Positions 61,765 to 64,000 of a stretch of 64,000 bases of DNA are shown piece by piece. The notes beneath the pieces are model-generated. The model searched no databases and was not told the DNA's origin. It saw only the letters and a list, made by a program, of their open reading frames with translations. The position numbers were made by a program, and so were the translations under genes. The stretch comes from Verrucomicrobiia bacterium. GTDB taxonomy: Bacteria > Verrucomicrobiota > Verrucomicrobiia > Limisphaerales > DASXHY01. The first letter of the stretch is position 1; the number at the start of each line of letters is the position of its first letter. Where the stretch lies: NCBI GenBank assembly GCA_035629175.1, contig DASPIL010000017.1:27467-91466 (forward strand), read 5' to 3'.

Positions 61765-62574
61765 ATGCAGTTCATCAAGAAAAACTACGAGAAGGTTCTG
61801 CTCGCCGTGGTGCTGCTTGGCTTGGTGGCAGCAGCGGGGTTCCTGCTGTTGAAGGTCGCCAGCGAAAAGCAAAAACAGGAGGAGCGTCGCAACCGCATCT
61901 TCAACAGGCCGGTCAAAGAACTCCCGGAGATCGAACTCGGGCATACGGAGGAGCTGCTCAAGCGAGCCGAGGCGACCATCGTGTTAAATTTCTCGGATAA
62001 CTTGCACAAAATCTTCAACCCCGTGCGCTGGCAGAAGACCCAGGATGGGCGGTATGTGAAAAACCCGCCCGGTCAGAGCCTGGAAAAGATGGAACTGACA
62101 AAAATTACGCCTCTCTTCTTTGTGGTTCGCCTCGAGTCCGTCAATATCGCCGAATCAGGAACCCGTTACGGTTTCGTGATTGAGCAGCAGGCCGCCGCGC
62201 GCCCGGCGATGCGTGGTCCCCGGCCCTATTATGCTTCCAAGGGCGAGAAACGCGAATACGGTGAAAACAAGCAAGCGTTCCTGGTAAAAGAAGTTACCGG
62301 AAACCCGGAGACCCCGGACATACAGCTTGAGTTGAGCGACCTCGAGCAGCCGATCACCGTTTCCAAGGAACAACCTTACCGCCGAGTCGATGGTTACATG
62401 GCAGACCTGAGGTTTCCTCCGGAGAATCGAACCTTCACAAACCGTCGCAAAGGTGACCGGATTGTAGTGGCCGGCGAGGAGTACAATATCGTTGCTATTA
62501 CGGAGAACGAAGTTGTATTGTCGGCCCAATCGAACCAGAAGAAATGGACCATCAAGAATAGCGCCACCCCTTGA
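61765..62574 (+). CDS. Amuc_1099-like pilus-operon membrane protein (PilP position)
   Basis: 269 residues. A single membrane helix at about 11-30 (VLLAVVLLGLVAAAGFLLLK) and a long hydrophilic helix after it (EKQKQEERRNRIFNR). The C-terminal half has beta-strand patterns with DRIVVAGEEYNIVAITENEVVLSAQ, comparable to secretin-coupling domains of PilP/GspC type. Its ATG directly follows the Amuc_1100-like stop (61762-61764), showing tight coupling. Probably links the inner-membrane complex with the secretin encoded next. Confidence 0.68.
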   Translation: MQFIKKNYEKVLLAVVLLGLVAAAGFLLLKVASEKQKQEERRNRIFNRPVKELPEIELGHTEELLKRAEATIVLNFSDNLHKIFNPVRWQKTQDGRYVKNPPGQSLEKMELTKITPLFFVVRLESVNIAESGTRYGFVIEQQAAARPAMRGPRPYYASKGEKREYGENKQAFLVKEVTGNPETPDIQLELSDLEQPITVSKEQPYRRVDGYMADLRFPPENRTFTNRRKGDRIVVAGEEYNIVAITENEVVLSAQSNQKKWTIKNSATP

Positions 62575-62609
62575 ACTCAGAAGGTGCTGTCAGAACGCAA
62601 CCCTATCTC

Positions 62610-64000
62610 ATGATCAAAGCAGTCATTACTCCCCTCTGTGTTACCGTGTTGCTGTCGATGGCAACGCACCTATCGGCGCAGCTCGCGCCGGTAGTCACCC
62701 CCGCAATTGATGAAGGTGTGCGGCGCCAGGCGGCGCAGATTGACCTGCGCACCACTCTCGATGCGGCCCGCGCTGCCGAGCAGCGGCGTGATCTCGATAC
62801 GGCTGCGAAGCTTTACGGCGATGCCTGGCGGATTATTGAATCCGTCGGTCCCGGCGTCGAAAACGAAGCCCGCCAGACAGTGGCTGGGTTGACCAGTGTT
62901 CGATTGGAATTAGCCCGCGCCGCCCAGAAGCGAAGCGATTACCGTGATGCCCAGGTCCACATTAATGAGGTGTTGCGCGTCAATCCAGCTGACCCCACGG
63001 CAATGGCGCTGAAGCAGTCCAATGACCGCATGCTGGCCCTCCAGGCGGGACACATTCCCAGCCCTGAAGTGCAGACCCAGGCATCTGCCATTCACCAGGA
63101 AAAAATCTCGGCAATGACTCACGTCCAGAATGGCCGCTTCTATCTGGAAGCCGGGAAGCTGGACGAGGCGGATGTTGAACTGCAGAACGCATTGAAAATC
63201 GATCCCGCAAACGAGGCGGCTCATTATTACATCAATGCAGTATCGCAGGCGCGCTACCGGCAGATCTCCAACCGCCGCGAGCGGGACGCTGGCAAGAAAC
63301 TGGTTCAGGTTCAGGACGCATGGAATGATCCAGTAAAGCGCAATCAACTGGCGGTGCCTAATCCGGCTGCGCGAACGAATCTCATCAACACCAGCTCAAG
63401 CCGTCAGGCAATCATGAGCAAGTTGGACCGCATTCGGTTGGATACGGTCGCCTACGACGCGCTTCCGTTAAGTGAGGTTATACGGAATCTCTCCGACGAG
63501 GTGAAGCGCCGCGATCCTCTGAAGCGGGGCATCAACTTCCTGATCAATCCAAACCAGGAGACAGTCTCGATGACTCCTGTCACAATCATTGCCGGTGCCC
63601 AGGGCGGTTTCGCGGCCGCACCCGTGGTGCAACCGCCCCCACTCGCCCAACCGACCTTTGATCCCGTCACAGGTCAGCAAATTTTCACCACCGCGCCTGC
63701 CGCTGAGCCGGTGGACATCAATGCAGTCCTCATCCGAATCAATCCGCCATTGTTGGATGTCCGTCTGGCGGATGTTCTTGATGCGATCGTTACTGTAGCG
63801 GACCAGCCGATCAAATATTCGTTAACGGACTACGCAGTGGTGTTTTCACTTAAGGGACCCGAGACACCTCAGTTGCACATCCGCACGTTCAAGGTTGACC
63901 CGAATACCTTCTATCAAGGTCTTGAAAGCGTCGGCGGACTCGACTTCAGCACGCTCGTTCCCACCACTCAACAAGGTGGTGGCGGTGGTGTTGGCGGCGG
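62610..64000 (+). CDS. Type IV pilus secretin, PilQ/GspD-like (3' partial)
   Basis: Outer-membrane secretin, frame open to the window end (at least 463 codons). A signal peptide covers about 1-24 (VITPLCVTVLLSMATHLSA). It is followed by an unusual N-terminal TPR-like helical region (AAEQRRDLDTAAKLYGDAWRI, FYLEAGKLDEADVELQNALK), then secretin N domains (DTVAYDALPLSEVIRNLSDE and LLDVRLADVLDAIVTVADQP). Gly-rich sequence begins at the edge. TPR-secretin fusion is reminiscent of Amuc_1098. The pore-forming C-terminal domain lies beyond 64000. Confidence 0.85.
   Translation, partial: MIKAVITPLCVTVLLSMATHLSAQLAPVVTPAIDEGVRRQAAQIDLRTTLDAARAAEQRRDLDTAAKLYGDAWRIIESVGPGVENEARQTVAGLTSVRLELARAAQKRSDYRDAQVHINEVLRVNPADPTAMALKQSNDRMLALQAGHIPSPEVQTQASAIHQEKISAMTHVQNGRFYLEAGKLDEADVELQNALKIDPANEAAHYYINAVSQARYRQISNRRERDAGKKLVQVQDAWNDPVKRNQLAVPNPAARTNLINTSSSRQAIMSKLDRIRLDTVAYDALPLSEVIRNLSDEVKRRDPLKRGINFLINPNQETVSMTPVTIIAGAQGGFAAAPVVQPPPLAQPTFDPVTGQQIFTTAPAAEPVDINAVLIRINPPLLDVRLADVLDAIVTVADQPIKYSLTDYAVVFSLKGPETPQLHIRTFKVDPNTFYQGLESVGGLDFSTLVPTTQQGGGGGVGG

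Noticed and set aside
1..64000. tRNA/rRNA genes, CRISPR arrays, insertion sequences, prophage or integrase genes
   Set aside because: Looked for by eye (TPsiC-arm patterns, spaced direct repeats, transposase motifs, terminal inverted repeats) and not found; the only repeat array is the 255-bp tandem element, whose units abut without unique spacers.

Overview
The window reads as chromosomal DNA of a free-living, GC-rich member of the Verrucomicrobiota. The assignment is inferred from several signals. A four-gene pilus operon ends in proteins arranged like the Akkermansia Amuc_1101-1100-1099-1098 block. The futalosine menaquinone genes mqnA and mqnE are present. There is a DUF1080 secreted protein and an IPT/TIG surface protein whose C-terminal module is typical of this phylum. 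Spacers carry repeats of the 'CCACGAACCACACGAA' and 'AACAGGAGCACGCAGAG' kind. No tRNA, rRNA, CRISPR array, transposase or integrase was found.

Layout. 1-5424 (+): end of a urea ABC transporter operon (urtB partial, urtC, urtD, urtE) coupled to a bile-acid/sodium-symporter-like carrier. 5448-9365 (-): glycosyltransferase 2, ArnT/PMT-type glycosyltransferase and MFS exporter. 9512-12235: sulfotransferase, methyltransferase, and a Nudix-tadA pair. 12236-13219: gene-free 255-bp tandem repeats. 13220-19571: IPT/TIG surface protein, sugar MFS transporter, rhamnulokinase, DUF1080 protein. 19558-27670: Smr protein, cstA-nadD-rsfS, PUR-like protein, DUF4149 protein, ECF sigma factor, ychF, GH-A clan lipoprotein. 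27675-28714 (-): PadR regulator with its membrane partner.

28881-43518 (+) is a 14.6-kb block of 14 co-directional sugar genes. It holds two nucleotide-sugar epimerases, an MDR dehydrogenase, a Gfo/Idh oxidoreductase, one full GT4, four CgeB-like glycosyltransferases in tandem, two nucleotidyltransferases, a CmoB-like methyltransferase, a PIG-L-fold protein that has lost its active site, and a lone GT4 N-terminal half. No flippase, polymerase or ABC exporter is inside it, so the product may be a defined glycoside or oligosaccharide rather than a classical exported polysaccharide. It is one of two strong candidates for an undescribed system.

43523-49702 (-): mqnA, mqnE, a Nudix-like protein, then a stress-type operon (SRPBCC, MoaD/ThiS-like, BNR-repeat protein, PhnB-like VOC, DUF1428, YCII). 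49949-57626 (+) is the second candidate: an ECF sigma factor, a small protein, a catalytically dead rhomboid-like protein, a PflX-like radical SAM protein, a second small protein, a Ycf46-like AAA+ ATPase, a Ycf35/DUF1257-like protein, DUF2997, an S26-type membrane protein, a TPR protein and a PilT-like ATPase, mostly joined by 4-base stop/start overlaps. 57731-58675: UDP-glucuronate decarboxylase-like. 58854-64000: PilM-PilN-like fusion, Amuc_1100-like and Amuc_1099-like membrane proteins, and a secretin that runs off the window.
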